DNA of 64,000 nt from assembly GCA_020639155.1 (NCBI GenBank), contig JACKHF010000002.1, positions 620,001 through 684,000 on the forward strand. Direction: 5' to 3'. Shown here piece after piece: positions 37,385 to 46,594 of this stretch; positions within the stretch are counted from its first letter, which is position 1; each line of letters begins with the position of its first letter. Position numbers and translations under genes: made by a program. The DNA is from Phycisphaeraceae bacterium (GTDB lineage: Bacteria; Planctomycetota; Phycisphaerae; Phycisphaerales; UBA1924). The notes under the pieces are model-generated. The model ran no database searches and had not been told where the DNA came from. It worked only from the letters and a program-made list of their open reading frames with translations.

Positions 37385-38221
37385 ATGCGTGCCCCGACAA
37401 AGACCAATCTCGTCACATCACCAGCCGATGTCTCGCTCGCTGTAGAAGCTGCAGAGAGAGTCGTCCTTGTACACCAACGTGTATCAGCAGTGCTGAAGGC
37501 TGGCATGACGCTCGCGCAGGTGGATAAGCTTGTCGCCCAGGCTCTTGCCGATCTGCAAAGCAAATCCTGCTTCCTTGGGTATCGCGTGCCGCGCACGCCG
37601 CCGTTCACCTCGCACGCGTGTCTCAGTGTGAACGACTGCATTGTCCACGGCACAGCCGGCTCATACACAAAGCCTCTGGAGCGTGGCGATCTATTCAGCA
37701 TCGACATCGGCGTGAGCTACAAGGGCTGGATCGGCGATGCCGCATGGACCTATGCCATCGGTGAGTATCCATCCGACGAGGCAAAGCGGTTAATGGATGC
37801 TGGCAAGGAATCACTCCACGAGGGCGTGAAAGAGCTGCACCCGAATAACACATACAAAGCGTGGGCCGAGCGGGTTGAGCACATCGTCGAAGAGAAGTAC
37901 GGCTTCCATTTAACGCTCGGGCTAGGTGGGCACGGCTACGGACGCATCCTCCATCAACCGCCGTACATCTCAAACTCTGTCCCAGGCTGGATGGGTGAAT
38001 GGCCCGATGGCTCACGCCAGTGCAAGCCGGGAACGCTTGTCGCGGTTGAGCCTATGCTCGCGATCGGCACCGGCCACACAAAGCAGAAGCGCGGGGAATG
38101 GCCTATCTACACTGCTGACGGCTCACTCAGCGTGCATTACGAACACGATGTGCTCATTACAGAAGACGGCCCGCGCGTTCTGACACAGGGCCTTGAAAAT
38201 CTTCCCGATGTCGTCGGCTGA
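37385..38221 (+). CDS. map: Methionine aminopeptidase type I
   Basis: 278 residues. It removes the initiator methionine. Metal ligands are in place: Asp pair in 'SIDIGVSYKGWIGDAAWTY', His in 'GLGGHGYGRILHQPPYI', Glu in 'LVAVEPMLAIG' and Glu in 'VHYEHDVLITEDG'. 'CLSVNDCIVHG' carries the conserved substrate-site His. The 'GHGIG' of most enzymes reads 'GHGYG' here, and an unusual Trp-rich stretch ('VPGWMGEWPDGSRQC') follows. An N-terminal extension of about 20 residues lacks the zinc-finger of longer forms. Confidence 0.95.
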   Translation: MRAPTKTNLVTSPADVSLAVEAAERVVLVHQRVSAVLKAGMTLAQVDKLVAQALADLQSKSCFLGYRVPRTPPFTSHACLSVNDCIVHGTAGSYTKPLERGDLFSIDIGVSYKGWIGDAAWTYAIGEYPSDEAKRLMDAGKESLHEGVKELHPNNTYKAWAERVEHIVEEKYGFHLTLGLGGHGYGRILHQPPYISNSVPGWMGEWPDGSRQCKPGTLVAVEPMLAIGTGHTKQKRGEWPIYTADGSLSVHYEHDVLITEDGPRVLTQGLENLPDVVG

Positions 38222-38225
38222 ATCC

Positions 38226-38544
38226 TCAGTCGCCACCAAGCAGTTCGAGTACCCGCATGCGATCAGGATCCGCAACCGGTTCACTGGTTGATGTGCCAAG
38301 GAGCATTGAACGCAACCGCTCCATCTCGTTTACAGAAGGCTTCCCTGCTTCGGCTGCGGGAGCAGCATGCCGCTGTGATCGTGCGGAGATATGCGCTTCA
38401 TCCGTTTGCTTCGGTGCGTTGTCCTCAACCGTGTCCACCTTCGGTGTTGCACGTGCTTCACGAAGCAGTTTGAGTAGTTCCATCGCACTGGCATTTGTCT
38501 GGGATTGTGATTGAACGCCAGCAATGGGATTGATATGTGTCATC
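38226..38544 (-). CDS. Small hypothetical protein, charged and helical
   Basis: 105 residues from ATG 38544, with TTGGAG seven bases upstream. The start 'MTHINPIAGVQSQSQ' is followed by a Leu-rich helix (MELLKLLREARA), a Pro/Glu/Ala-rich disordered middle and two short helices ('NEMERLRSMLLG', 'PDRMRVLELLGGD'). The frame extends upstream to 38999 but that part is antisense to the amidase gene and not credible. No family is recognised; a small regulatory or flagella-related role can only be guessed. It converges with map, with four bases between the stops. Confidence 0.45.
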
Positions 38545-38710
38545 GTGTCGCTCCAAACGGAAAATCGTGTTTCAGCGACTACGCAAGCATCATGCCACAT
38601 GTAAAAGCACAGATGTTGAATATGCAAATGCAGGACTTGCGCGTTGATCGCGCAAGAACAAACGCCATCTGATCGGATTGCGCAGGTGTTCCGAGCTTCA
38701 TATGGATCGG

Positions 38711-39529
38711 TCAGGCGCGAACGCGGGAAAGCCCGCCCGTCTGACTGCGGAGACCAAGCATGACATTCTGCAGGTTTGTGCCCGGGCAGAGCGTGCGCCC
38801 GAGTTCTCTGTGCGTGTAGACCTTCGAGACTTGCACGCGATACCGCGACATCGATTCCGTGAGAAATCGCTCCAGCGATGCCATTGCTTCGGTTGATGGA
38901 CGCTCGTGCATGAAGTTGCCCATGACCATCACACCGAGGTTGCGTGGATTGGCTTCCTTCACGTGCGCACCCTGCCACTGAACAGGTCTGCCTTCCCACA
39001 CGTTGCCCATTGGGTCAATGATGTAGTGGTACCCAATGTCAGCCCAGCCGCGAGCCAGATGCCCCGAGCGGGTTGCGTTCAGACGGCGGGCAACATCGTT
39101 CTTCGTTCGCAAGCCTGCATTATCGATCGCGTCGTGATGCACTGTGATGCGTTCGATCGCAACCATCGGGTCAGCCAGACGTGCGATCACTCCCTCTTTG
39201 GTCCACGACGATCGCGGCATCGCCATCGGGAATGGAGATGCGAGCCCCATCTCGGGTGTCACATCAGCACGTGGGCGGGGATCAACGTATCGACTCGTCA
39301 CAGGATCCGCGGTCGCGTTCTCTCTTGCCGATTTTGAACTCCAGACACCCGGGATGTACGTCATGCTCCCGCTGCGTGTTGAACAGCCTGAAAGCAGACC
39401 GATGCCAGCTACACCAACTGCCGACGACAGCATCATCCGGATTGCCTGTCTGCGACCGGTGGGGACAGATTCATTCTCGATCCGAACCGGTTGGCCGGAG
39501 AGATTCACAAACTGATCTGGGCTTTGCAT
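38711..39529 (-). CDS. Lipoprotein N-acetylmuramoyl-L-alanine amidase (amidase_2/PGRP type)
   Basis: 272 residues. The export signal starts late: GRRQAIR, a hydrophobic stretch and LLSGC near residue 50, so it is a lipoprotein, possibly Tat-exported. The amidase domain (about 125-260) has the zinc ligands His in 'ITVHHDAID', His in 'YTHRELG' and Cys in 'LCPGTNL', plus 'GWADIGYHYIIDPMGNVWEGR' and 'NLGVMVMGNF'. It cleaves the stem peptide from MurNAc in peptidoglycan. No clear ribosome site is visible before the ATG. Confidence 0.88.
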   Translation of the reverse strand: MQSPDQFVNLSGQPVRIENESVPTGRRQAIRMMLSSAVGVAGIGLLSGCSTRSGSMTYIPGVWSSKSARENATADPVTSRYVDPRPRADVTPEMGLASPFPMAMPRSSWTKEGVIARLADPMVAIERITVHHDAIDNAGLRTKNDVARRLNATRSGHLARGWADIGYHYIIDPMGNVWEGRPVQWQGAHVKEANPRNLGVMVMGNFMHERPSTEAMASLERFLTESMSRYRVQVSKVYTHRELGRTLCPGTNLQNVMLGLRSQTGGLSRVRA

Positions 39530-39682
39530 ATGTCCCGTTCCATCGGCATTCTGGCCGGTTCGAGTCCACCTGTTTCATATGATCGGTGCCCCTTGGTGCG
39601 GAGCAAACCACAAGTGGAGATCGTAGAGCAGGTTGCCGGTTTCATCGAACGTCGTTGCTGGTCCAGAAACCGCAATTCCACA

Positions 39683-41698
39683 TTAACCGTCAGCCCGACG
39701 AAGCCACTCCGCCTCGTGCTGATCCAGTGATTCCTTGGCCGTTTCCCGCTCGGCAATCACCTGCTTACACAAGCTCGCGTCTGTATAGACCTTCGGATCA
39801 GACATCTTCTCGTCGAGTGATTTGACAAGTGCAGAAAGCTCCTCGATCTTTTCATCGAGCTGCTCGTCACGCATCCAGCTGAGTGGGTTCCGCTTGCTCT
39901 CACCGTTGGGCTTTGCCTTAGGTTTCTCTGCTGCAGGCTGTGGCTGGGCTGTCTGCTTAGGAGTCGATTGATGACTGGTTTGGTTGACACCAGCATCAGC
40001 AGGCTGCCCGCTCGATTCCAGCCACTGTGAATAGTTCCCGTGGAACACCCGCACGCGTCCATCGTGCTCGAACACAATGAGCTGGTCGCAGAGCGCATCA
40101 AGCAATGCACGATCATGGCTGATGAGAATAAGTGTGTGATCGTACTTTCCATCCTGCGATGTCGGACGAAGGGCCTGCTCCAGTCGTTCGCAGCTTGGGA
40201 TGTCCAGATGGTTGGTCGGTTCATCAAGCACCAGCAGGTTCTTGCCAGAAACCATCAGCGACGCGAGTCGAGCCCTGCTGCGTTCGCCACCCGAAAGCGC
40301 TCCCATCGGCTTCTGCTGATCGCGACCTGAAAACAGAAACGCGCCAGCCAGATCGCTCGCTTCCTGCTCGGACAGCAGCTTCCCGTCGTGCGCAAGCCGA
40401 TACTCGCGCTGCAAATACTCTCGCACCGTCATCTGTAGATCCATGGTCGCGTCGATCTGCTTGTAGTGCCCGATCTCGACATTCGATCCTATGCGGGAGT
40501 TGCCCTCGTCGAGTTGTTGTTCTCCGAGCAGGCAGCGCACAAGTGTGGACTTGCCCGCACCGTTCGCGCCGATCACTCCCCAACGCTCGCCACGACTGAT
40601 CTTCACATTGAACTGTTCAAAAAGCGTTCTGCGATGTGCAACATTTGAATCATCTGCTGGCACATCATACCACACAGATCCATTGTTCAACGTCGCAACA
40701 ATGTCACCGGAGCGCGGCGCTGGTGGTGCGACAAAGTGCAGCACACTCGCTTCGAGCGGGCGTTCGATTGACTGCTCTTCCATCTCGCGCGTCAGGCGAG
40801 ATTCGCGTCCCTTCGCCTGGCGGGCCCGCTGGCCAGCCTTGAATCTGCGAATGTACTCACTCTCGCGAGCGAACTTTTCCTGCTGTTTCTCATACGCATG
40901 CATCTGCAACTGCTTGCGTTCCGCGCGCAACTGCACCATCTTTGTGTAGCTGCCGGGATACTCGATCAATCCACCGTTATCAACTTCGATAATTCTTCGC
41001 ACACAATGATCGAGCAGATACCGATCATGCGAGATCAATAACACCGATCCCTGGAACTTCGTGCTCAGAAAGTTCTCAAGCCATTGCCTGCCCTCGATAT
41101 CGAGGTGGTTCGTTGGCTCGTCAAGCAAAAGCAGATCCGGGTCGGCAAGCAACGCCTTGGAAAGCGCCAGCCTCGACCGCTGTCCACCCGAGAGTCCCTC
41201 AACAGGCAATGAGAACTCTTTCTGTGTGAACCCAACGCCTTGCAGCACAATCTCGACGCGATGCTGCGTTGCATATCCATCGCGTTGTTCCAACTCGTGC
41301 TGCACGTGCTCCGCCTGACGAAGCAAGCCATCGCGATCAATCTCAGCATCAGGTGCAGCATCATCAATGTTTGCGATCTGCTCGTAAAGATCATCGAGAC
41401 GCTGCTGAAGATCCTGGATCGCTTCGAGCCCTTGTGCTGCTTCTTCAAGCAGGGTCATTGAACCCGAGAATACCGGATCCTGCCCCACAACAGCCATTGT
41501 GTTTCCACGAGCACGAACAACTTCACCCGAATCAGGTGTTTTTTCGCCGGTAACCAGTTTGAACAAAGTTGATTTGCCCGCACCATTGCGGCCCACAATC
41601 CCAGCGCACTCGCCGTGCTGGATTGTGATACTCACTTTGTTGAGGAGTCTCCTGTCTCCAATGGCATAACTGACGTTGGTAAGTGTGAGTGCTGGCAC
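39683..41698 (-). CDS. ABC-F family ATPase (Uup/Ettf-like)
   Basis: 671 residues from a GTG start. Two ATP-binding cassettes lie in one chain without membrane segments: Walker A 'GRNGAGKST' with signature 'LSGGQRSRLALSKAL' and Walker B 'LLLLDEPTNHLD', then 'GANGAGKST', 'LSGGERSRARLA' and 'LLVLDEPTNHLD'. The arm/linker between them is rich in Arg/Gln/Glu ('KQQEKFARESEYIRRFKAGQRARQAKGRE'), and a C-terminal coiled coil (about 605-670) follows a Pro/Gln/Ala linker, as in Uup. ABC-F proteins act on the ribosome in translation or antibiotic protection. Confidence 0.93.
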   Translation of the reverse strand: MPALTLTNVSYAIGDRRLLNKVSITIQHGECAGIVGRNGAGKSTLFKLVTGEKTPDSGEVVRARGNTMAVVGQDPVFSGSMTLLEEAAQGLEAIQDLQQRLDDLYEQIANIDDAAPDAEIDRDGLLRQAEHVQHELEQRDGYATQHRVEIVLQGVGFTQKEFSLPVEGLSGGQRSRLALSKALLADPDLLLLDEPTNHLDIEGRQWLENFLSTKFQGSVLLISHDRYLLDHCVRRIIEVDNGGLIEYPGSYTKMVQLRAERKQLQMHAYEKQQEKFARESEYIRRFKAGQRARQAKGRESRLTREMEEQSIERPLEASVLHFVAPPAPRSGDIVATLNNGSVWYDVPADDSNVAHRRTLFEQFNVKISRGERWGVIGANGAGKSTLVRCLLGEQQLDEGNSRIGSNVEIGHYKQIDATMDLQMTVREYLQREYRLAHDGKLLSEQEASDLAGAFLFSGRDQQKPMGALSGGERSRARLASLMVSGKNLLVLDEPTNHLDIPSCERLEQALRPTSQDGKYDHTLILISHDRALLDALCDQLIVFEHDGRVRVFHGNYSQWLESSGQPADAGVNQTSHQSTPKQTAQPQPAAEKPKAKPNGESKRNPLSWMRDEQLDEKIEELSALVKSLDEKMSDPKVYTDASLCKQVIAERETAKESLDQHEAEWLRRADG

Positions 41699-41862
41699 GT
41701 GTCATGGTAGCCTTCTGTACGTACCAACCGACACCCCCGCCCTGCACAGAATCACATGATTTGGATACACTCCGACGCTGCTGGTGGTGAGTAGCAACTG
41801 GTTGGCTACCGGCATGTTATCGTGTACTGGTTTCATCATGATCCAACTGAAGGGGAGTTCGC

Positions 41863-42639
41863 ATGCTCAGGTTCTCACGGAATATATCAATCACGCTCGC
41901 TCTAGCGGGTTCGGCGGCATTCTCATTGACCGCACTTGCTCAGGACGAAGCGCCGCCGCCACTTGATCCTTCAACCCCTTGGCTCGAAGGCTGGAAGGGC
42001 TCGATCGATCTCGGTCTCAACGGGGCATCGGGCAATACCGAGCGTTTTAACTTCCGCGCGGGTCTGAATGCAGCACGCGATACCACTGACTACAAGACAA
42101 CGTTCGAGCTCACATACAACTATGGTCAGGATGATGGTGATGAGTCTGAGAACCGTCTGTATCAGCTTCTCCGCAATGACTGGAAGTTTGATGACTCTCC
42201 GTGGGGTTTCTTCGCGCAGGAGTCTCTTGAAATTGACAGCTTTGCCGACTGGGATCAGCGACTGTCACTATTTGCAGGTCCTTCATATCAGTTTATCAAG
42301 AACGAGAAAACCTCGGTGAACCTGCGTGCTGGCCTCGGTCTTTCCAAAGAGTTTGGTGGCGAGGATGATGACTGGACACCCGAGGCGCTACTTGGTGCCG
42401 ACCTCGAACACAAGATCGACGACAGATCAAAGGTCACTGCGAGTGTGGATCTGTATCCTTCACTGGATGATGCTGGCGAGATGCGCGCGATCGCAAAGGC
42501 CGCGTACGAGTATGTGCTCAGCGAAGAGAGCAACATGATTTTCAAGGCTGGCGTCGAAGATCGCTATGACTCATCACCGGGCGATGGACAGAACAGGAAC
42601 GATTTTACATACTTTGCGACTGTCGGCTGGACGTTCTGA
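41863..42639 (+). CDS. DUF481 (YdiY-like) outer membrane beta-barrel protein
   Basis: 258 residues with a signal peptide ending ALAQ. The mature chain is a run of amphipathic beta strands: 'GWKGSIDLGLNGASGNTERFNFRAGLNA', 'KTTFELTYNYGQDDGDESENRLYQLLRNDW', ending 'FTYFATVGWTF' with an aromatic last residue as in outer membrane barrels. The segment 'NGASGNTE' is characteristic of DUF481. GGGGAG stands 6 bases before the ATG. Some relatives are linked to salt or acid stress; here only the barrel can be inferred. Confidence 0.85.
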   Translation: MLRFSRNISITLALAGSAAFSLTALAQDEAPPPLDPSTPWLEGWKGSIDLGLNGASGNTERFNFRAGLNAARDTTDYKTTFELTYNYGQDDGDESENRLYQLLRNDWKFDDSPWGFFAQESLEIDSFADWDQRLSLFAGPSYQFIKNEKTSVNLRAGLGLSKEFGGEDDDWTPEALLGADLEHKIDDRSKVTASVDLYPSLDDAGEMRAIAKAAYEYVLSEESNMIFKAGVEDRYDSSPGDGQNRNDFTYFATVGWTF

Positions 42640-42666
42640 TCTTCGATTGCTTATACATAATTACAC

Positions 42667-42690
42667 ACGGGGGCATTCGCTCCCGTTTTT
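42667..42690 (+). terminator. Terminator downstream of the DUF481 gene
   Basis: ACGGGGGC (42667-42674) pairs with GCTCCCGT (42679-42686, one G-U pair) around an ATTC loop, followed by TTTT. Confidence 0.85.
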
Positions 42691-42732
42691 CATTCCTCCT
42701 GCTACTAAAACTTCAATCCAAAAGCAGATAAG

Positions 42733-43308
42733 CTATGCTGTTACAGGGGCATTTGGCCACAGCCACGCAAACGTACCCGCAGTCAGCAGCGAGTACACAA
42801 GTCCGTCAATCAGACGACCTGGGATCTGCGACTTTGGCATGCCATGCCAGATGTACATTGGCAATGTGTACCCGGCATAGGCGAGCAATGTTGTTGCGCC
42901 GACAAGGCGGAACACGCTCAAATATGCAGCACCGGGTGCGAGCCCGGCATGCGATGCGATGTATGCCACAACGAATGATGTGATCACCGCGTGAGCGAAC
43001 CAGAGTCCAAGCATCCTGCCCATGTTGGGCTTGCCCGCTGGAATTGAGAGCATGGCCCACGGCCCCTCAGCCATGCGCTTCTGTGTCTCTGGATCCTTTG
43101 CGCTTTCGTGCGAGCACCAGGGGACGTAGTAGATGCCGGTTGGCAGCTTTGTGTTTCGCACCATATCCAGAATCGCAGCTTCGTGCTCACCCGGGTTCTT
43201 GTAATCGTGCTTGTGAAGAGGTGTTGCCATCCAGATAATGCTGCTCGCAACGAAAACAATCACGGCGCTGAGCAGAATCGGTAACCACAAATCTATCAAT
43301 GCCACCAT
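42733..43308 (-). CDS. Conserved-looking membrane protein of unknown function
   Basis: 191 residues with four predicted transmembrane segments (about 6-28, 105-125, 130-150, 165-185) and a soluble loop between the first two (about 30-100) containing 'LPTGIYYVPWCSHESAKDPETQKRM' and 'GPWAMLSIPAGKPNMG'. AAGGAG lies 8 bases before the ATG. I do not recognise the family. A 13-base palindrome TGTACATTGTACA (43360-43372) sits about 50 bases upstream of the start. Confidence 0.6.
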   Translation of the reverse strand: MVALIDLWLPILLSAVIVFVASSIIWMATPLHKHDYKNPGEHEAAILDMVRNTKLPTGIYYVPWCSHESAKDPETQKRMAEGPWAMLSIPAGKPNMGRMLGLWFAHAVITSFVVAYIASHAGLAPGAAYLSVFRLVGATTLLAYAGYTLPMYIWHGMPKSQIPGRLIDGLVYSLLTAGTFAWLWPNAPVTA

Positions 43309-43359
43309 TGGTATTTCTCCTTTCGCTGCATTGGAGTGCTTTCAACAATGCTCCATACG

Positions 43360-43372
43360 TGTACATTGTACA
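43360..43372. promoter_or_regulatory. Palindrome TGTACATTGTACA, possible operator
   Basis: Two TGTACA half-sites (arms TGTACA and, as its reverse complement, TGTACA) meet at a central T, about 52 bases upstream of the membrane protein gene start on the minus strand. No regulator gene is adjacent. Confidence 0.25.
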
Positions 43373-43467
43373 GAAATCAGGTCAATGCTGCTGAGGTGGG
43401 GTTTGTGTACTCGATTGGACATCTGTATCTACATGCAAATCTGCCAAAATCCCCATATTTGGCTCAA

Positions 43468-43495
43468 AGATAAAACCCGCTGTACATGCAGCGGG
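43468..43495 (-). terminator. Terminator downstream of sucC
   Basis: CCCGCTG (43476-43482) pairs with CAGCGGG (43489-43495) around a six-base loop; on the minus strand it is followed by TTTTATCTTT. It lies about 38 bases after the sucC stop. Confidence 0.85.
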
Positions 43496-43532
43496 CCAAG
43501 TTGAAATGTCGTATTGCAAAGAACCGAACCGA

Positions 43533-44732
43533 TTATCCCACCGCAGCGCACACCTTGCTTGCAGCATCGGTCAGGTCAGCTGCAGCCTGCATGGTCGGGA
43601 TCTTCGACTTTGCGCCTTCGAGAATCTTGCGGCCCGCTTCGACGTTTGTCCCTTCGAGACGCACAACGAGTGGGATCTTGAATCCGACTTCCTCAGCCGC
43701 ATTTACAATGCCCTGCGCGATCACATCGCACTGCATGATCCCGCCGAAGATGTTGACCATCACACCCTTCACGCCTGAATCAGACAGAATGATGCGGAAT
43801 GCTTCGGTCACCGCTTCCTCTGACGCTGAACCACCAACATCGAGGAAGTTCGCAGGATCGCCGCCGTGGAGCTTGATGATGTCCATGGTCGCCATCGCAA
43901 GACCTGCGCCGTTGACCAGACATCCGATGTTGCCGTCAAGCGCGATGTACGAAAGCCCGTACTCGTGCGCGCGAAGCTCGGCCGGGTTCTCCTCATTCGG
44001 ATCGGCGAGTTCCTGGATGTCCTTGTGGCGGAACAGCCCGTTGTCATCGAAGTTAAACTTCGCATCGATCGCAAGCACTTCGCCATCAGGGTGCTGCTCT
44101 GATGGCGGTGTCACAATCAGTGGATTGATCTCAGCAATCGAGCAATCTTTTTCTACATACAGCTTCGCCAGCTTCTGCATAATGCTCGCAGCCTGACGAA
44201 CCTGCTTGCCCTTGAACCCGAGTCTGAACGCGACCTTCGTCGCCTGGAATCCCTGCAGACCAAGCGTGGGATGGAGTGGCTCCTTGATGATCGCGTCCGG
44301 GTTCTTGGCTGCGACCGCTTCGATCTCAACACCGCCCTCACTCGACGCGATGAGGATGTTCCGACGCGTCTTGCGATCTGTCGTAATCGCCAGGTAATAC
44401 TCCTTCGCAATATCAACGCCTGCTGCAATAAGCAACTTGTTGACCGCAATCCCCTCGGGGCCAGTCTGCACACTCACCATGACATTGGATAGCATGAACT
44501 CGGCTGCTTCGGTTGCTTCCTTGGCTGACCGGACGAGTTTCACAAATCCAGCCTTGCCGCGACCGCCCGCGTGGACCTGCGCTTTGACAACGGCTAGATC
44601 AGTACCCGACTCCTTGGCGATCGCGTCGTAGGCGGATGCTGCATCGTTCGCGTTCTCGATCACTCGCCCTGATGGCACGGGGATCTTCGCGGAACTGAGC
44701 AGGTCTCGACCCTGGTATTCGTGGATTTTCAT
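43533..44732 (-). CDS. sucC: Succinyl-CoA synthetase beta subunit (ADP-forming type)
   Basis: 399 residues, TCA-cycle enzyme. An ATP-grasp fold starts with 'MKIHEYQGRDLLSSAKIPVPSG', continues with 'VVKAQVHAGGRGKAGFVKL' and 'DCSIAEINPLIVTP' (metal binding), and closes with the CoA-ligase part 'FLDVGGSASEEAVTEAFRIIL' and 'NIFGGIMQCDVIAQGI'. The sucD alpha-subunit gene is not adjacent in this window. A hairpin terminator follows. The start ATG is about 100 bases from the divergent lyase-hydratase gene. Confidence 0.97.
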   Translation of the reverse strand: MKIHEYQGRDLLSSAKIPVPSGRVIENANDAASAYDAIAKESGTDLAVVKAQVHAGGRGKAGFVKLVRSAKEATEAAEFMLSNVMVSVQTGPEGIAVNKLLIAAGVDIAKEYYLAITTDRKTRRNILIASSEGGVEIEAVAAKNPDAIIKEPLHPTLGLQGFQATKVAFRLGFKGKQVRQAASIMQKLAKLYVEKDCSIAEINPLIVTPPSEQHPDGEVLAIDAKFNFDDNGLFRHKDIQELADPNEENPAELRAHEYGLSYIALDGNIGCLVNGAGLAMATMDIIKLHGGDPANFLDVGGSASEEAVTEAFRIILSDSGVKGVMVNIFGGIMQCDVIAQGIVNAAEEVGFKIPLVVRLEGTNVEAGRKILEGAKSKIPTMQAAADLTDAASKVCAAVG

Positions 44733-44832
44733 GCGATACGTGTCCTGTCTCTGGTTAGCTGAAAATGTGTGCCATCGTAGTCGCCAGACCCGCGTTTGGC
44801 CCCCTTTCCAGCATACCGACGTACCATCGAGT

Positions 44833-46566
44833 ATGGCTCAGCGAGTGCGAATTACGGATGTCTCCCCGCGCGATGGATTGCAGAACGAGCCGCTCGCTGT
44901 CGATGGTTCACCCGTCCCAACCGCAGACAAGCTGCGCCTCATCGAAATGCTCGCTGCATCCGGCGTGGATGAGATCGAGTTGACGAGCTTCGTCCACCCA
45001 AAGTGGGTTCCACAGCTTGCGGATGCCGCTGATCTGCTGATGCTGGTTGCCGAGAGATTCGCTGGCAAACAGGCTGGGATAGATCGCCCTGTTTTTTCCG
45101 TTCTCATCCCCAACGACAAGGGGATGCAGCGATTGATCGAAGTCAACACGCAGGCACAGGATCGGTTCGGCAATCCCATCGTGGATCGCATTGCTCTCTT
45201 CACCGCTGCTAGCGAAACCTTCTCACAGAAGAACACCAACGCGTCGATTGAGGAAACACTTACACGGTTTGACCCTGTACTTGATCTAGCCCATAGAGCT
45301 GGGCTTGGCGTGCGCGGGTATGTCTCGTGCGTCATTGAGTGCCCGTTCGAGGGACCGATCTCGCCATCGCAGATCGCGGATGTTTCGAGCAGACTGTGGG
45401 AACTCGGGAAGCATCGCGGGCTCGACGAGATCGACCTTGGCGACACCATTGGCAAGGGAACCGCTGGCACGACGCAAGCCATGCTCACCGCAGTGCAGCA
45501 GGAACTCCCGCGCGAAGCCAGACTCACACTCCATCTGCACGACACATTCGGAAACGCTGCCGAGTGTGTACGGACGGCGCTCGACATGGGCATCACCTCG
45601 TTCGACAGCGCAGCTGGCGGACTTGGTGGCTGTCCGTTCGCATCGACAGACAGCACGCGCGCGCCGGGCAATATCGACACCGCATTGCTTGTGCGTACAT
45701 GTACCGATGCAGGATACAAAGGCAGCATCGACACAACCAAGCTCGCGCCAGCCTCAGCCTTTGCACTGTCTCTGAAGAATCAGACTGCTAGGTCATCGTC
45801 TTCCTCATCATCTGCACTCATTGAAACGCATCGTGAGAACGGCATTCTGCACATCAGATTGGATCGCGCATCCAAGCGCAACGCGCAGACACCCGAGATG
45901 CTCACCCAGCTCGACGCAGCGATCAACGCCGCAACAGAACAGGACCGTGTGATTTTGCTCTCGGGTAACGGCCCCACGTTCTGCGCGGGATTTGATCTTT
46001 CTCTTTGCAAGGACGACGAGACCGCGCTCGATGCGCTGCTGACAGGACTCAGCAGGGTTGTGCAATCGCTTCGAACGGCATCGCAGCCTGTCGTCGTCGC
46101 GATTCATGGTGCAGCGGTTGCCGGTGGATGCGCGTTGATCGGTGGAGCAGATGTCATCGTCGCGACTCGCGATGCGAAGATGGGCTATCCGGTCGTCAAG
46201 CTCGGCATCTCCCCTGCTGTCAATGCACCGTTCATCGCGCGAGCTGGCGAACAGCACGCAACAAGCGGCGCGCGTGATGTGTTCCTCGACCCGACACTGC
46301 ACACCGCTGAAGATTTCGCTCACCGCACCGGCATCGCGATAGAACTTGTGGACGATCACGATAAACTCACCAGGCGCGCGATGGATATAGCGCAATCACT
46401 CGCCTCGAAACCGCCAAACGCTCTTGCGCAGACGAAACACTGGCTCAGCGAAATCGATGGCTCACTCACAGACGCGCAGCGAGGGCTCGACGTATCGCTC
46501 TCACTCACCACGAACGACGAGGTAACATCGCTGCTCCCACACGTCTGGAGTGAACGAAAGAAATAA
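44833..46566 (+). CDS. Fusion of HMG-CoA lyase and a crotonase-fold (enoyl-CoA hydratase-like) domain
   Basis: 577 residues. Residues 1-~305 are a hydroxymethylglutaryl-CoA lyase: 'VRITDVSPRDGLQNEP', 'YVSCVIECPFEGPISP', 'IDLGDTIGKGTAGTTQAM', 'LHLHDTFGNA' and the catalytic-loop Cys in 'GGLGGCPFAS'. After a Ser-rich linker (about 316-325) comes a crotonase domain (~330-577) with 'RPSKRNAQT'-like start, 'GNGPTFCAGFDLSL' and 'AVAGGCALIGGADVIVA'. The two usual crotonase glutamates are replaced (Ala in 'GGCAL', Val in 'GYPVVKLG'), so this half may not hydrate enoyl-CoA. Lyase and hydratase are consecutive steps of leucine breakdown. The frame upstream to 44731 is unused. The next gene is a second crotonase, 28 bases on. 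Confidence 0.88.
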   Translation: MAQRVRITDVSPRDGLQNEPLAVDGSPVPTADKLRLIEMLAASGVDEIELTSFVHPKWVPQLADAADLLMLVAERFAGKQAGIDRPVFSVLIPNDKGMQRLIEVNTQAQDRFGNPIVDRIALFTAASETFSQKNTNASIEETLTRFDPVLDLAHRAGLGVRGYVSCVIECPFEGPISPSQIADVSSRLWELGKHRGLDEIDLGDTIGKGTAGTTQAMLTAVQQELPREARLTLHLHDTFGNAAECVRTALDMGITSFDSAAGGLGGCPFASTDSTRAPGNIDTALLVRTCTDAGYKGSIDTTKLAPASAFALSLKNQTARSSSSSSSALIETHRENGILHIRLDRASKRNAQTPEMLTQLDAAINAATEQDRVILLSGNGPTFCAGFDLSLCKDDETALDALLTGLSRVVQSLRTASQPVVVAIHGAAVAGGCALIGGADVIVATRDAKMGYPVVKLGISPAVNAPFIARAGEQHATSGARDVFLDPTLHTAEDFAHRTGIAIELVDDHDKLTRRAMDIAQSLASKPPNALAQTKHWLSEIDGSLTDAQRGLDVSLSLTTNDEVTSLLPHVWSERKK

Positions 46567-46594
46567 AAAGCTCAAAACGAAACAGGACCATTGC

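Noticed and set aside
38545..38999. Upstream extension of the small hypothetical gene to 257 residues
   Set aside because: The extension is antisense to the amidase gene, has low-complexity codon use and ignores a good ribosome site before ATG 38544.
39505..39756. 83-codon minus-strand ORF in the gap between the amidase and ABC-F genes
   Set aside because: It overlaps both neighbours, has no ribosome site and no recognisable domain; the 153-base gap appears non-coding.
44731..44832. In-frame N-terminal extension of the HMG-CoA lyase fusion
   Set aside because: It overlaps the sucC start region and lacks family similarity; MAQRVRITDVSPRDG is the natural start.
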